Source: SKGA01 sp051819745
Lineage (GTDB): Archaea > Nanobdellota > Nanobdellia > Woesearchaeales > SKGA01
Assembly: GCA_051819745.1 (NCBI GenBank)
Contig: JBNJGO010000024.1
Span: forward strand, 1-14,061
DNA length: 14,061 nucleotides
Reading direction: 5' to 3'
The first letter of the stretch is position 1; each line of letters opens with the position of its first letter. Position numbers and translations under genes: made by a program. Below are positions 1-6,442 of this stretch, piece after piece. Below the pieces are notes generated by a model. The model had not been told where the DNA came from. It was given only the letters and a program-made list of their open reading frames with translations, and made no database searches.

Positions 1-2223
1 TGTTGTTTCTACTGTTAGATTCACTTCTTCTTCATCAAGATTAACTTGATTTCCTGCCCTATCAGTAATTACCATTGACAACTTATATCTTGAGGAACTA
101 TCAAGACCGTTGATTTGACGAGTATGATTATCGCTAAAGGTTTCAAAAGTCACGTAGTTATCTTTATTCGTAGAGTTAAAAAGCAACGTGGCATTCACTG
201 GTTCTGAAGTTTCCAAGGTTACGATTGCACTGTTTGAAGTTTCATTAGTTGAGTGTATCATAGACAGTGTTGGAAGCGTGCGATCATAGAACACTGTTCT
301 TGTTGGTGAGGTTATAGTGTTTGAAAGCTCATCACTACACGTCACGTTCCACAAGTATCCTTCACTTCGTTCTGAAAAGGATTTAATTATTGAAGTATTA
401 CTTAGCGAAACTGATTCGGTTGTACCATTAAATGTTATGGAACATTCCTTAACACCAGAAAGTTCGTCAACAGCAGTGAAGTTAAACGTTACATTAATCC
501 CGTCAGTGTTTTTCCTTTCTTCAGGATTGTGCATTGTTATGTCTGGGGCTGTCGCGTCTTTGAAGAAGGAATACCACCCTATAATTAGTTCGTTTCCAAT
601 TTCATCTTGACAGTTTGCTTGCCAGCTATAATTTCCGTCCGAGAGGTTTGTTGTTGGATTAAAGCTTTCCTCTGGTTGGAACGAGTGGTTGGTAAGAACC
701 ACATCTCCAGTGTTATTTTTGAGTGTTAATTTACACGTAACATTAGAGTATTCGTCAGTCACATTAATAGTCATGTTTCCTGTCGTGTAGTTTCCATCTT
801 GAGGATAGGTTGTGTTCATATCAACTTCTGGACTGACATTATCCATTGTTATGATGAATGTTTTGTCAATCGTATTTCCTACAGTGTCATTTGCGATAAG
901 TTGAATATCATTTTCACCATAGTCGAGTTGTGATGTTGATATGTTGTATTGTGTTTTGTTTGTTAGATGTGTTGTTGTTGCGTTGAGTGAATTATTATTT
1001 TCAACACTATCAACGTCACTAGTTTCGTCTTCAATGATGAATGTGATTGTTTCATTATCAGAAACAGTTGTTGGTGTTGTTAAATTTATTTTTGGAGGTT
1101 GTCTGTCGATAAGAATTTGATTTGTTGAATTAGACATAGTATATCGTTGTGCCTGATCAGAACAGTTTATTGTCCATGAGTAATAGCCGTCAGGTATTGA
1201 AGATACATCCATAGCATGGACATATGATCCTTGTGAATCAACAATTCTCGTATCGTTTGTTGAATTGTTTTCGTTGTAAAGTTCAAGCATACAAGTGACG
1301 TTCGCGCCAAAACGATTTGTAGCGTTAAAGGAATCATCATTAATATCTAGAGTAAAATCAAGAGTATCTGTCGTTGTTACATTTGGAACGACTGTAGAAA
1401 TAGTTGGAGCGAATTCATCTAAGAACACTTTTCCTGAAATGATTTTTGTGTTATTTGCTTTGTCAAAAATATCCACTCTATAGCCCAGATAATCATTTGT
1501 AGAGTTCATGTGCAAATCAAAGAGAAAACTTGAATTGTAGAATGTTTTATCAACACCTAAATTAATATCATCATCTAATGGTTCTCCATCATTGTCATAT
1601 TCATGATATGCTGTACTGCGATCATATCCGGATTCATCATCATATATTCCTGAAACATTGAGAGTGTAAGTATAATCTCCTTTCTTGACAATATCATATT
1701 GTGATCCTCCAACATATGAAATAGCATCCGTTCGTGGAGCTATATTATCATTAAGAACAGTGTAGGTAAGAGGTGTTTGCACGATATCATTTTCAGAGTC
1801 CTTTGTTTCTATATTAAGAGTATAGTTTGTATCGCTATCGACTTCTTGTGCTGTTGTGGATAGTGAGAACAGAAGGGCGTTGAATAGTTCGTCTTGTTGT
1901 ACGCGAAGAGTGTCACCAGTCCAAAGAGCAGAATGATTATTTTCAATATAGGATGTCCAATTTCCAGTTATTAATTCTCCTGCTTCATTGAGAACGAGAC
2001 CTTCAGATGCTTCTGCTCGTATGGTAACAACTGAATTGTTTGAAATAGCTCCAATCCAAAACGAGAACATTCCTTCTTCGACTTGATCTGAGAATTCGTA
2101 TATTACTGGTTGTCCATCAAGCCAGCTTGTTGTTCGATCGTGTTGTGCGTCAACCACAGCAACACCGGACAAGAGACCTATCAAAATAAAAAGACCTACT
2201 ACTAATTGTTTTGTATTACCCAT
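1..2223 (-). CDS. Large secreted surface protein with Ig-like Cys-paired repeats (partial, C-terminus outside window)
   Basis: The minus frame is open from the ATG at 2223 to the window edge, giving 741 residues. The N-terminus looks like a signal peptide: a short polar MGNTKQ, a hydrophobic stretch at about residues 7-24, and a likely cleavage after VDA near residue 26. Downstream is Thr/Asn/Ser/Asp-rich beta-type sequence with many N-x-S/T sequons. At least three modules share a plan: a Cys in N-V-T-C or K-E-C, then 35-43 residues later a Trp and a second Cys in W-x3-C-x-D. The pairs are C311/C354, C497/C538 and C594/C629, so a disulfide per module is plausible. A linker like ILIDRQPPKINLTTP follows the first pair, as in bacterial and archaeal Ig-like or cadherin-like surface proteins. 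An AGGGTG site lies 5 nt before the start. I infer an extracellular envelope or adhesion role; the ligand is unknown and anchoring cannot be judged without the C-terminus. Confidence 0.85.
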   Translation of the reverse strand, partial: MGNTKQLVVGLFILIGLLSGVAVVDAQHDRTTSWLDGQPVIYEFSDQVEEGMFSFWIGAISNNSVVTIRAEASEGLVLNEAGELITGNWTSYIENNHSALWTGDTLRVQQDELFNALLFSLSTTAQEVDSDTNYTLNIETKDSENDIVQTPLTYTVLNDNIAPRTDAISYVGGSQYDIVKKGDYTYTLNVSGIYDDESGYDRSTAYHEYDNDGEPLDDDINLGVDKTFYNSSFLFDLHMNSTNDYLGYRVDIFDKANNTKIISGKVFLDEFAPTISTVVPNVTTTDTLDFTLDINDDSFNATNRFGANVTCMLELYNENNSTNDTRIVDSQGSYVHAMDVSSIPDGYYSWTINCSDQAQRYTMSNSTNQILIDRQPPKINLTTPTTVSDNETITFIIEDETSDVDSVENNNSLNATTTHLTNKTQYNISTSQLDYGENDIQLIANDTVGNTIDKTFIITMDNVSPEVDMNTTYPQDGNYTTGNMTINVTDEYSNVTCKLTLKNNTGDVVLTNHSFQPEESFNPTTNLSDGNYSWQANCQDEIGNELIIGWYSFFKDATAPDITMHNPEERKNTDGINVTFNFTAVDELSGVKECSITFNGTTESVSLSNTSIIKSFSERSEGYLWNVTCSDELSNTITSPTRTVFYDRTLPTLSMIHSTNETSNSAIVTLETSEPVNATLLFNSTNKDNYVTFETFSDNHTRQINGLDSSSRYKLSMVITDRAGNQVNLDEEEVNLTVETT

Positions 2224-2228
2224 ATAAA

Positions 2229-2234
2229 CACCCT
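2229..2234 (-). promoter_or_regulatory. Ribosome binding site of the surface-protein gene
   Basis: AGGGTG is followed by five bases and ATG. It fits the anti-SD of archaeal 16S rRNA and supports the start at 2223. Confidence 0.55.
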
Positions 2235-2267
2235 ACTATATTAATATACTAATTTCCTACACAAGGA

Positions 2268-2277
2268 TATTTATATA
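2268..2277 (-). promoter_or_regulatory. TATA-like box of the surface-protein gene
   Basis: TATATAAATA on the minus strand lies about 47 nt before the start codon. This predicts a leader of roughly 20 nt carrying the SD site. The intergenic span 2224-2380 thus holds two divergent promoters. Confidence 0.55.
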
Positions 2278-2349
2278 CTTATCCCTTTTTCATAAATAGT
2301 GTTTAAAAAAGTGAATAAAACATTTGTTTCTAACCACACCATCACAAGA

Positions 2350-2357
2350 TTTAAATA
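2350..2357 (+). promoter_or_regulatory. TATA-like box of the DUF134/Mrp unit
   Basis: TTTAAATA is centred about 28 nt before the ATG at 2381, with no SD between, which suggests a leaderless transcript. Confidence 0.55.
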
Positions 2358-2380
2358 GTAGTTTTGAATTATAATTCAAT

Positions 2381-2848
2381 ATGCCTCGTCCAAGAAAACG
2401 AATACAAATACATCGCGAGTGGAAAACAACATATTTCAAACCACAAGGAATTGCACTTCGAGACCTTGAAGAAGTACAAGTTGAAAGCGAAGAAATAGAA
2501 GCGATACGACTCGCGTCAAAAAAAGGATTAACACAGCAAGAAGCAGCAATTAGTATGAACATTCCTCAAGCGACATTTAACAGAATCTTGAGACGAGCAG
2601 AAGAAAAGATTGCCGATGCACTCACAGCGGGAAAAGCAATCCGAATACGACAACAAGAAATAGAAGGTGATACTATGCCAAATGAAGATGGAACTGGACC
2701 TGACCGAAAAGGTCCGATGACTGGAAGAGGTCTTGGAAAATGCAGTGATCAAAAAGAACAACAAGATATTCCTCTACGGCGAGGACGACGACAAGGACGA
2801 AGAGGACGATTTCAAAGAAAAGAAATGCGAAGAAGATACAAAGAGTGA
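2381..2848 (+). CDS. DUF134 (UPF0251) helix-turn-helix protein with in-frame DUF5320-like tail
   Basis: The first ~95 of 155 residues match the DUF134 family: the MPRPRKRR-like opening, the PxG(I)xLxDLEEV segment, E-E-x-E-A-I-R-L, and a helix-turn-helix at about 50-85 (GLTQQEAAISMNIPQATFNR), as in sigma-70 region 4-like DNA-binding proteins. From residue 99 the sequence changes to MPNEDGTGPDRKGPMTGRGLGKC, the signature of small DUF5320-like proteins normally encoded alone. The tail from about 130 is Arg-rich low complexity. DUF134 alone is usually about 100-120 residues, so this is either a fusion or two genes lacking a stop between them; an internal ribosome site favours extra independent translation of the second part. 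DUF134 and DUF5320 genes commonly neighbour Mrp-type ATPases, as here. I infer DNA binding; the regulated target is unknown. Confidence 0.8.
   Translation: MPRPRKRIQIHREWKTTYFKPQGIALRDLEEVQVESEEIEAIRLASKKGLTQQEAAISMNIPQATFNRILRRAEEKIADALTAGKAIRIRQQEIEGDTMPNEDGTGPDRKGPMTGRGLGKCSDQKEQQDIPLRRGRRQGRRGRFQRKEMRRRYKE
2664..2671 (+). promoter_or_regulatory. Internal ribosome binding site inside the DUF134 frame
   Basis: AAGGTGAT is followed by ACT and ATG (2675). The string GGTGATACTATG is identical to the start region of the 47-codon gene at 12558, so this is probably a used start site. Confidence 0.6.
2675..2848 (+). CDS. Possible separately translated DUF5320-like protein (57 aa, nested in frame)
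   Basis: Starting at the internal ATG gives a 57-residue protein opening MPNEDGTGPDRKGPMTGRG with Cys23. That is exactly where free-standing DUF5320-type proteins start (pattern MP-x-D/G-GTGP...GPMTGR). The remainder is Arg-rich. It shares frame and stop with the longer DUF134 entry, so the same codons may make both a fusion and a short product. The function of the family is not established; it is found beside Mrp-type ATPases and Fe-S or metal cofactor proteins in anaerobes. Its TGA stop is embedded in the GAGTGAT site before the next gene, so translation of the two is probably coupled. Confidence 0.55.
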   Translation: MPNEDGTGPDRKGPMTGRGLGKCSDQKEQQDIPLRRGRRQGRRGRFQRKEMRRRYKE

Positions 2849-2852
2849 TACG

Positions 2853-3569
2853 ATGGTAAAAACAATCCTTGTCATGAGTGGAAAAGGCGGTGTTGGAAAA
2901 ACAACCGTTTCAGCATTTTTGGCTCAAGGTCTTGCTCAAATAGGAGAGAAAACAGGAGTGTTGGATGTTGATGTTCACGGGCCAGATACAGCTCGATTGT
3001 TTGGTGTGTCCGAGCAAAAACTTAGAACAGAACATAATAAAATAAAACCAGTAACCGTTTCAAGAAACATCTCTCTTGTTTCAATCTCATTCATGACAGA
3101 TAAAGAAGAATCTATTGTTTGGCGAGGCCCCATGAAACACAACCTCATCAAGCAATTCACACAAGATATTGCATGGGACGATATTACATACAAGGTTATT
3201 GATTTTCCACCAGGAACGGGCGATGAGTGCATAAGCACAGCACAGTTGTTAAAAGATAAGATTAGTGGAGTTATTATTGTTTCAACACCCCAACAAGTAT
3301 CGATCGATGATTCGTTAAGGGCGATTAATTTTGCAAAGAAGATGAAACTACCTATCATAGGTCTTGTGGAGAATATGAGTGGAGAGATCTTCGGCCAAGA
3401 CACCCTAAAATCAGTCGCGCTTGAAAAAAATATTCCTTTTCTAGCAAGCATTCCTCTTGATAAAAGAATAATTTCTTGGTCAACACAACAATCAACTAAA
3501 GAAAGCAATGAATTTATACATAACATAAGCAACGAATTAGCTCAAAAAACAATAAAAAACCTAAAATAA
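2853..3569 (+). CDS. Mrp/Nbp35 (ApbC)-family P-loop ATPase lacking the CxxC motif
   Basis: The product has 238 residues. A deviant Walker A motif, GKGGVGKT, is at 10-17, then DVDVHGPDTARLFG (38-51), WRGPMK (90-95), the Walker B-like DFPPGTGDE (117-125) and VENMSG (172-177). These are hallmarks of the Mrp/Nbp35 ATPases that carry and transfer Fe-S clusters in the cytosol. Family members normally follow VENMSG with a C-P-H-C (CxxC) that bridges a 4Fe-4S cluster between two subunits; here the sequence runs straight into GEIFGQ and there is no Cys there. Cluster carriage in the usual way is therefore unlikely, and a regulatory or MinD-like role is possible. I chose ATG 2853, not the upstream in-frame ATG at 2733: MVKTILVMSGKGG is the standard opening, GAGTGAT lies just before it, and it sits 4 nt after the preceding stop. 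Confidence 0.85.
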   Translation: MVKTILVMSGKGGVGKTTVSAFLAQGLAQIGEKTGVLDVDVHGPDTARLFGVSEQKLRTEHNKIKPVTVSRNISLVSISFMTDKEESIVWRGPMKHNLIKQFTQDIAWDDITYKVIDFPPGTGDECISTAQLLKDKISGVIIVSTPQQVSIDDSLRAINFAKKMKLPIIGLVENMSGEIFGQDTLKSVALEKNIPFLASIPLDKRIISWSTQQSTKESNEFIHNISNELAQKTIKNLK

Positions 3570-3588
3570 CTACTAAACAATAATAACA

Positions 3589-3596
3589 TTTATATA
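3589..3596 (+). promoter_or_regulatory. TATA-like box of the 195-codon gene
   Basis: TTTATATA is centred about 27 nt before ATG 3619, and no SD is visible, which is consistent with a leaderless transcript. Confidence 0.55.
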
Positions 3597-3618
3597 TTAC
3601 GTTGTATTTTCTGTTGTT

Positions 3619-4206
3619 ATGGGACGAAATATATTTGATACAAGTCATTTCCAACTATTTGATGAAGTGAATAATGTTAGAGGAGACCCCCATAAATTAT
3701 TTGTTGAAAGTGAATTGACAAATATTATACTGGTAGAGTCAGTTTCTGAACACATCAGACCTATTCTTGAAAACCTTGAAACACCCCTCCCACAATATAT
3801 TAATCGAGTTGTAAATAGCATCATGCAAAATTCTGATAAAAAAACACAACTTAAAGAATTAGAACGAGAATTTGATAAAAGGTATGATGAATATTACAAC
3901 GAAGCAAACAATATGATGGGGGAAAAAGAACAAGAAATACTACGTTCATACTCTACAGGTAAAAAGCAAAAATTACAATACGAATTAGATTCTTTGATTA
4001 GAAGCCAAGAATTGTTTAACAGCCGCTATAAAAAACAAAAACAATCATTCGATGCAAAATTTCCAGAACTTTCAAAGAGCATAAATAAAATAGATTTGGC
4101 TAAGATAAAAGAAAAAGAGTACAAAAATTACACTCATCATCACAAAAAAAACAATATTCTTCGTGTTAACGCAATAGAAAGAATATCTTCATTTTATAAC
4201 CTATAA
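3619..4206 (+). CDS. Hypothetical coiled-coil protein (195 aa)
   Basis: I do not recognise this family. The product is soluble-looking, with no signal peptide or membrane segment. It is rich in Lys, Glu, Gln and Tyr. Residues about 85-170 read as long charged helices (KKTQLKELEREFDKRYDEY, then KEKEYKNYTHHHKKNN) and probably form a coiled coil. The first 70 residues are mixed and may be a small globular head. It has its own TATA box and faces the 4264-5181 gene across a 57-bp convergent gap. That neighbour is also mostly coiled coil, so a partnership is conceivable but unproved. Reading frame, promoter position and codon use all look like a real gene. Confidence 0.65.
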   Translation: MGRNIFDTSHFQLFDEVNNVRGDPHKLFVESELTNIILVESVSEHIRPILENLETPLPQYINRVVNSIMQNSDKKTQLKELEREFDKRYDEYYNEANNMMGEKEQEILRSYSTGKKQKLQYELDSLIRSQELFNSRYKKQKQSFDAKFPELSKSINKIDLAKIKEKEYKNYTHHHKKNNILRVNAIERISSFYNL

Positions 4207-4247
4207 GGCAGTCCCAAAAAATAATAAAATTGTATAACCAACAAGAT

Positions 4248-4263
4248 AAAAAAAATAAAAAAA
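4248..4263 (-). terminator. T-tract terminator of the 4264-5181 gene
   Basis: Directly after the stop, the minus strand reads seven Ts, A and eight Ts without a stem, which is the usual archaeal intrinsic signal. Confidence 0.55.
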
Positions 4264-5181
4264 TCACATTTGAAATAATGATGAATGAGCAAGACTTTTT
4301 GTCCATTCTTTAAAATGCTTACCTGTTTTTATAGCAAGAGTGAGGGCAGACAAACCAACACCTGCTGCAGTAAGATAAAATTTTGCAGTGCCAGTATGGT
4401 CGAACACACTAGTAAATTGACCAACTATTGTAAAGAACAAACCCGCCATTGTAATTGAAAAAAAAGTATACGTTGCTTCTTTGTAAGTGAGTAATGCTGT
4501 CCTGTTAAGACCCACTGTTGTTGAAGCAATATGTTCTTTAGATAATTCCTTGTCCATCTTTTTAGTTGATTTGGTTTTTTTTGCTGTTTTCTTAAGTAAT
4601 GGACTGTTTTCTCTCAAAAGAGAATGTAAATATTCAGCATTAGAATCTACAGAGACTTTTTGTGAAATAATATCTTTTTCTTTTGCCAACAAGGACTCAT
4701 AGGTATCAAACGAGAAGGAATCTTTTTTTGCAAGTTCATGAGCCTGTTTTTCATACACCTCAATAAAATTAGAAATTCGTTCTTTATGACGTGCACCGAG
4801 ATGAACAATAGCAACAAATTCTTTTTCAAGAAGATTTCGTTCTTTTTTGAGTTTTTGCCTATCTTCCGAGCTCATACCTTTAGAATGTAAACGTTGATTC
4901 TCATGATCGAACGTTTGAAAAATAGTTTGTTTTCGGGATTCGAAAAATTCAATACTTTTTTCGAATTTATTCAAATAAAAAATCAGCGATTCTTTATCAT
5001 TTTTCGAACCTAGAATGTCGTGGAGTTCTTTAACTTCTTTGGAGAAAGACTTACCTTTATCATGATATTTTTGGATTTTTTTATCAAGAGAATGTTTTTT
5101 TGAAAGTAATTTTTTCATTTCCTTAGAACGTTTATTCATAACGTGTTGAAAGGTTGTAAAATATTTTAACATTGATACCAT
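4264..5181 (-). CDS. Coiled-coil protein with C-terminal membrane hairpin (305 aa)
   Basis: I do not recognise this family. Residues ~15-215 are highly charged and helical (Lys/Glu/Ser/His-rich, e.g. KKLLSKKHSLDKKIQKY), which is typical of an extended coiled coil. Two hydrophobic helices follow at roughly 237-256 and 265-284, separated by FDHTGTAKF, and a short charged tail ends the protein. It is therefore probably a tail-anchored membrane protein with the rod on one side. The longest frame starts at a GTG (5199), but AGGTGG lies 6 nt before the ATG at 5181, so I place the start there. It is convergent with the 195-aa coiled-coil gene. Confidence 0.7.
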   Translation of the reverse strand: MVSMLKYFTTFQHVMNKRSKEMKKLLSKKHSLDKKIQKYHDKGKSFSKEVKELHDILGSKNDKESLIFYLNKFEKSIEFFESRKQTIFQTFDHENQRLHSKGMSSEDRQKLKKERNLLEKEFVAIVHLGARHKERISNFIEVYEKQAHELAKKDSFSFDTYESLLAKEKDIISQKVSVDSNAEYLHSLLRENSPLLKKTAKKTKSTKKMDKELSKEHIASTTVGLNRTALLTYKEATYTFFSITMAGLFFTIVGQFTSVFDHTGTAKFYLTAAGVGLSALTLAIKTGKHFKEWTKSLAHSSLFQM

Positions 5182-5187
5182 AATGAG

Positions 5188-5193
5188 CCACCT
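5188..5193 (-). promoter_or_regulatory. Ribosome binding site that decides the start at 5181
   Basis: AGGTGG, then CTCATT, then ATG. The upstream GTG would overlap this site and has none of its own. Confidence 0.6.
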
Positions 5194-5216
5194 AAACACT
5201 ATACTATATGGGGTGA

Positions 5217-5224
5217 TTTAAAAA
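5217..5224 (-). promoter_or_regulatory. TATA-like box of the 305-aa membrane coiled-coil gene
   Basis: TTTTTAAA on the minus strand lies about 40 nt before the start, leaving a short leader with the SD. Confidence 0.45.
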
Positions 5225-5282
5225 GATTACTATTTGAATACTAAAACCCATTTACAAACTGTTTAGAACTATTTCATAAGAC

Positions 5283-5290
5283 TTATAAAT
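5283..5290 (+). promoter_or_regulatory. TATA-like box of the peroxiredoxin gene
   Basis: TTATAAAT lies about 53 nt before ATG 5340, so transcription should start near 5312 with a ~28-nt leader that contains the SD. Confidence 0.5.
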
Positions 5291-5327
5291 CTAAAGAAAG
5301 TAAGAGTACTTGAATTCTAGAGTAATA

Positions 5328-5335
5328 AAGGTGAT
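5328..5335 (+). promoter_or_regulatory. Ribosome binding site of the peroxiredoxin gene
   Basis: AAGGTGAT is followed by four bases and ATG 5340. It rules out the longer TTG start at 5310, which lies upstream of it. Confidence 0.7.
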
Positions 5336-5339
5336 ATAT

Positions 5340-5996
5340 ATGAATGAAAATGAACAACAGTTACCACTATTAGGAGATCAGTTTCCCGAACTGAATGTAA
5401 TGACTACACACGGTAAAATGTCTATCCCAAAGGATTTTAACGGTTCATGGTTTGTACTATTCAGCCACCCTGCAGATTTTACGCCAGTGTGTACGACTGA
5501 ATTTGTAGCATTTCAAAAGCGAAAAGAAGAATTCGATAAGCTTAACACCAAGCTCATCGGACTTTCCATCGATCAGGTCTTTTCCCATATTAAATGGACT
5601 GAGTGGATTAGAGAAAACATGGATACTGAAATAGAGTTCCCGATCATTGCCGATCATGGAGCTGTAGCTAAACAATTAGGTATGGTTCATCCAGGTAAAG
5701 GATCCAATACTGTTCGAGCAGTGTTTATAGTTGATTCTAAAGGAGTGCTAAGAACAATGCTTTATTACCCTCAAGAAGCAGGTCGTAATGTTGATGAGAT
5801 TGTTCGTGTTGTCAAAGCGCTTCAAGCAAGTGATGAAAAGGGCGTTGCGATGCCTGCAAACTGGCCTAATAACGATATGATTGAAGATGAAGGAATCATC
5901 CCTCCACCAACAAACGTCGAAGATGCAAAAAAACGACTTGAAGATTCGAGTTTAACATGTAAGGATTGGTGGTTCTGCCATAAGAAAATCAACTGA
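5340..5996 (+). CDS. Peroxiredoxin, archaeal 2-Cys Prx6-like type
   Basis: This 218-aa enzyme reduces hydrogen peroxide and alkyl hydroperoxides in the cytoplasm, with electrons from a thioredoxin-like donor. The peroxidatic Cys51 lies in HPADFTPVCTTEF. The conserved Arg is in the NTVRAVFIVD segment, followed by YYPQEAGRN. The C-terminal arm ends CKDWWFCHKK with Cys207 and Cys213, matching the archaeal thioredoxin peroxidase family (Aeropyrum pernix type), in which these residues resolve the oxidised Cys. Length is normal for that family, whose members assemble into decamers. The ATG at 5340 is chosen because of the GGTGAT site in front of it. The gene stands alone: divergent from the membrane coiled-coil gene and followed by a long T-tract. 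Confidence 0.95.
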   Translation: MNENEQQLPLLGDQFPELNVMTTHGKMSIPKDFNGSWFVLFSHPADFTPVCTTEFVAFQKRKEEFDKLNTKLIGLSIDQVFSHIKWTEWIRENMDTEIEFPIIADHGAVAKQLGMVHPGKGSNTVRAVFIVDSKGVLRTMLYYPQEAGRNVDEIVRVVKALQASDEKGVAMPANWPNNDMIEDEGIIPPPTNVEDAKKRLEDSSLTCKDWWFCHKKIN

Positions 5997-6006
5997 GTAA
6001 GTTTGC

Positions 6007-6034
6007 TTTTTCTTTTCTTTTTTTTAATTTTTTT
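6007..6034 (+). terminator. T-rich terminator after the peroxiredoxin gene
   Basis: Several runs of 4-9 Ts, broken by single C or AA, begin about 10 nt after the stop, with no stem. This is typical of archaeal termination. Confidence 0.6.
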
Positions 6035-6048
6035 ATAATATCTGGTTT

Positions 6049-6177
6049 CTATATATAAATCTCGAGTGCGATCTCATAGACGAAATCACCAAACACTGAA
6101 ACTAATTGCCCTTGCCAGAGCAGGAAGTAGTCTCTCGTCCAGAGCTTCTTGCTGCCCTTGCCAAGTTCACTATTCAT
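6049..6177 (-). pseudogene. Stump of an MFS transporter gene (N-terminal ~38 residues)
   Basis: The minus strand from ATG 6177 encodes 42 residues. Residues 11-37 (KLWTRDYFLLWQGQLVSVFG, then DFVYEIA) match the very start of bacterial MFS_3/EntS-like exporters, where the first transmembrane helix carries FxLLWxGQxVSxxGD. Homology stops after EIAL and the frame ends four codons later, so the other ~370 residues of a normal transporter are missing. The stretch is about 48% GC by my count and uses CTC, CTG, TTC, ATC, GAC and AAG freely, unlike the AT-rich neighbours; this points to horizontal transfer and decay by deletion. No SD precedes the ATG. It could in theory be a short membrane peptide still made, but a remnant is much more likely. 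Confidence 0.7.
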
Positions 6178-6242
6178 AGGGTTTGTGTTCTTATCATTTC
6201 TTTATTAACTTTTTTGTATTGTTGATATAGGGAGTTGGTGGT

Positions 6243-6422
6243 TCATTTCCAATACACCTTGTTTGCCAGTATCAGCATGGGAAGATATGATTCGGCGACG
6301 TTTTCCGTGTAGTTGTGTTTCGGGTTTACGATCGTTTCCCCTAGCTTCGCTTGCTTATAGTTTTCAGGAAGCTGATTCGGTAATTGTCTGTTTACATACG
6401 TCAAACCCATTGGATTTACCAT
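6243..6422 (-). CDS. Small hypothetical protein downstream of guaC (59 aa)
   Basis: I do not recognise this protein. The frame runs MVNPMGLTYVNRQLPNQLPE and ends LANKVYWK, with a short hydrophobic patch (YLPMLILANKVYW) near the C-terminus and no clear signal peptide. GGGTGAT sits 7 nt before the ATG, only 20 nt after the guaC stop, so the two may be one transcript. Codon use (CCG, ACG, GCG, CTG) is a little richer in GC than the neighbours and resembles the MFS remnant just beyond, so it might have arrived with that segment. It could be a real small gene or another decayed fragment. The SD and the intact frame favour a gene. Confidence 0.5.
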   Translation of the reverse strand: MVNPMGLTYVNRQLPNQLPENYKQAKLGETIVNPKHNYTENVAESYLPMLILANKVYWK

Positions 6423-6429
6423 TTATTCT

Positions 6430-6436
6430 ATCACCC
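6430..6436 (-). promoter_or_regulatory. Ribosome binding site of the 59-aa gene
   Basis: GGGTGAT on the minus strand with a 7-nt spacer to ATG 6422; it is the main reason to accept this short frame. Confidence 0.5.
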
Positions 6437-6442
6437 GTGTCA

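Noticed and set aside
317..1483. Plus-strand frames opposite the surface-protein gene
   Set aside because: They are shadows of a long clearly coding minus frame with secreted-protein composition.
2733..2852. Longer N-terminus for the Mrp ATPase
   Set aside because: The ATG at 2853 gives the standard family opening, with an SD-like GTGAT and close spacing to the previous stop.
5310..5339. TTG start adding ten residues to the peroxiredoxin
   Set aside because: The SD at 5328-5335 lies inside that extension and points to ATG 5340.
6049..6240. GC-rich island as an RNase P or SRP RNA gene, with a hairpin at 6119-6153 and an 11-bp direct repeat at 6107/6153
   Set aside because: No family motifs were found, and the minus strand reads as an MFS N-terminus; the repeat comes from the GKGS/WQGQ codons.
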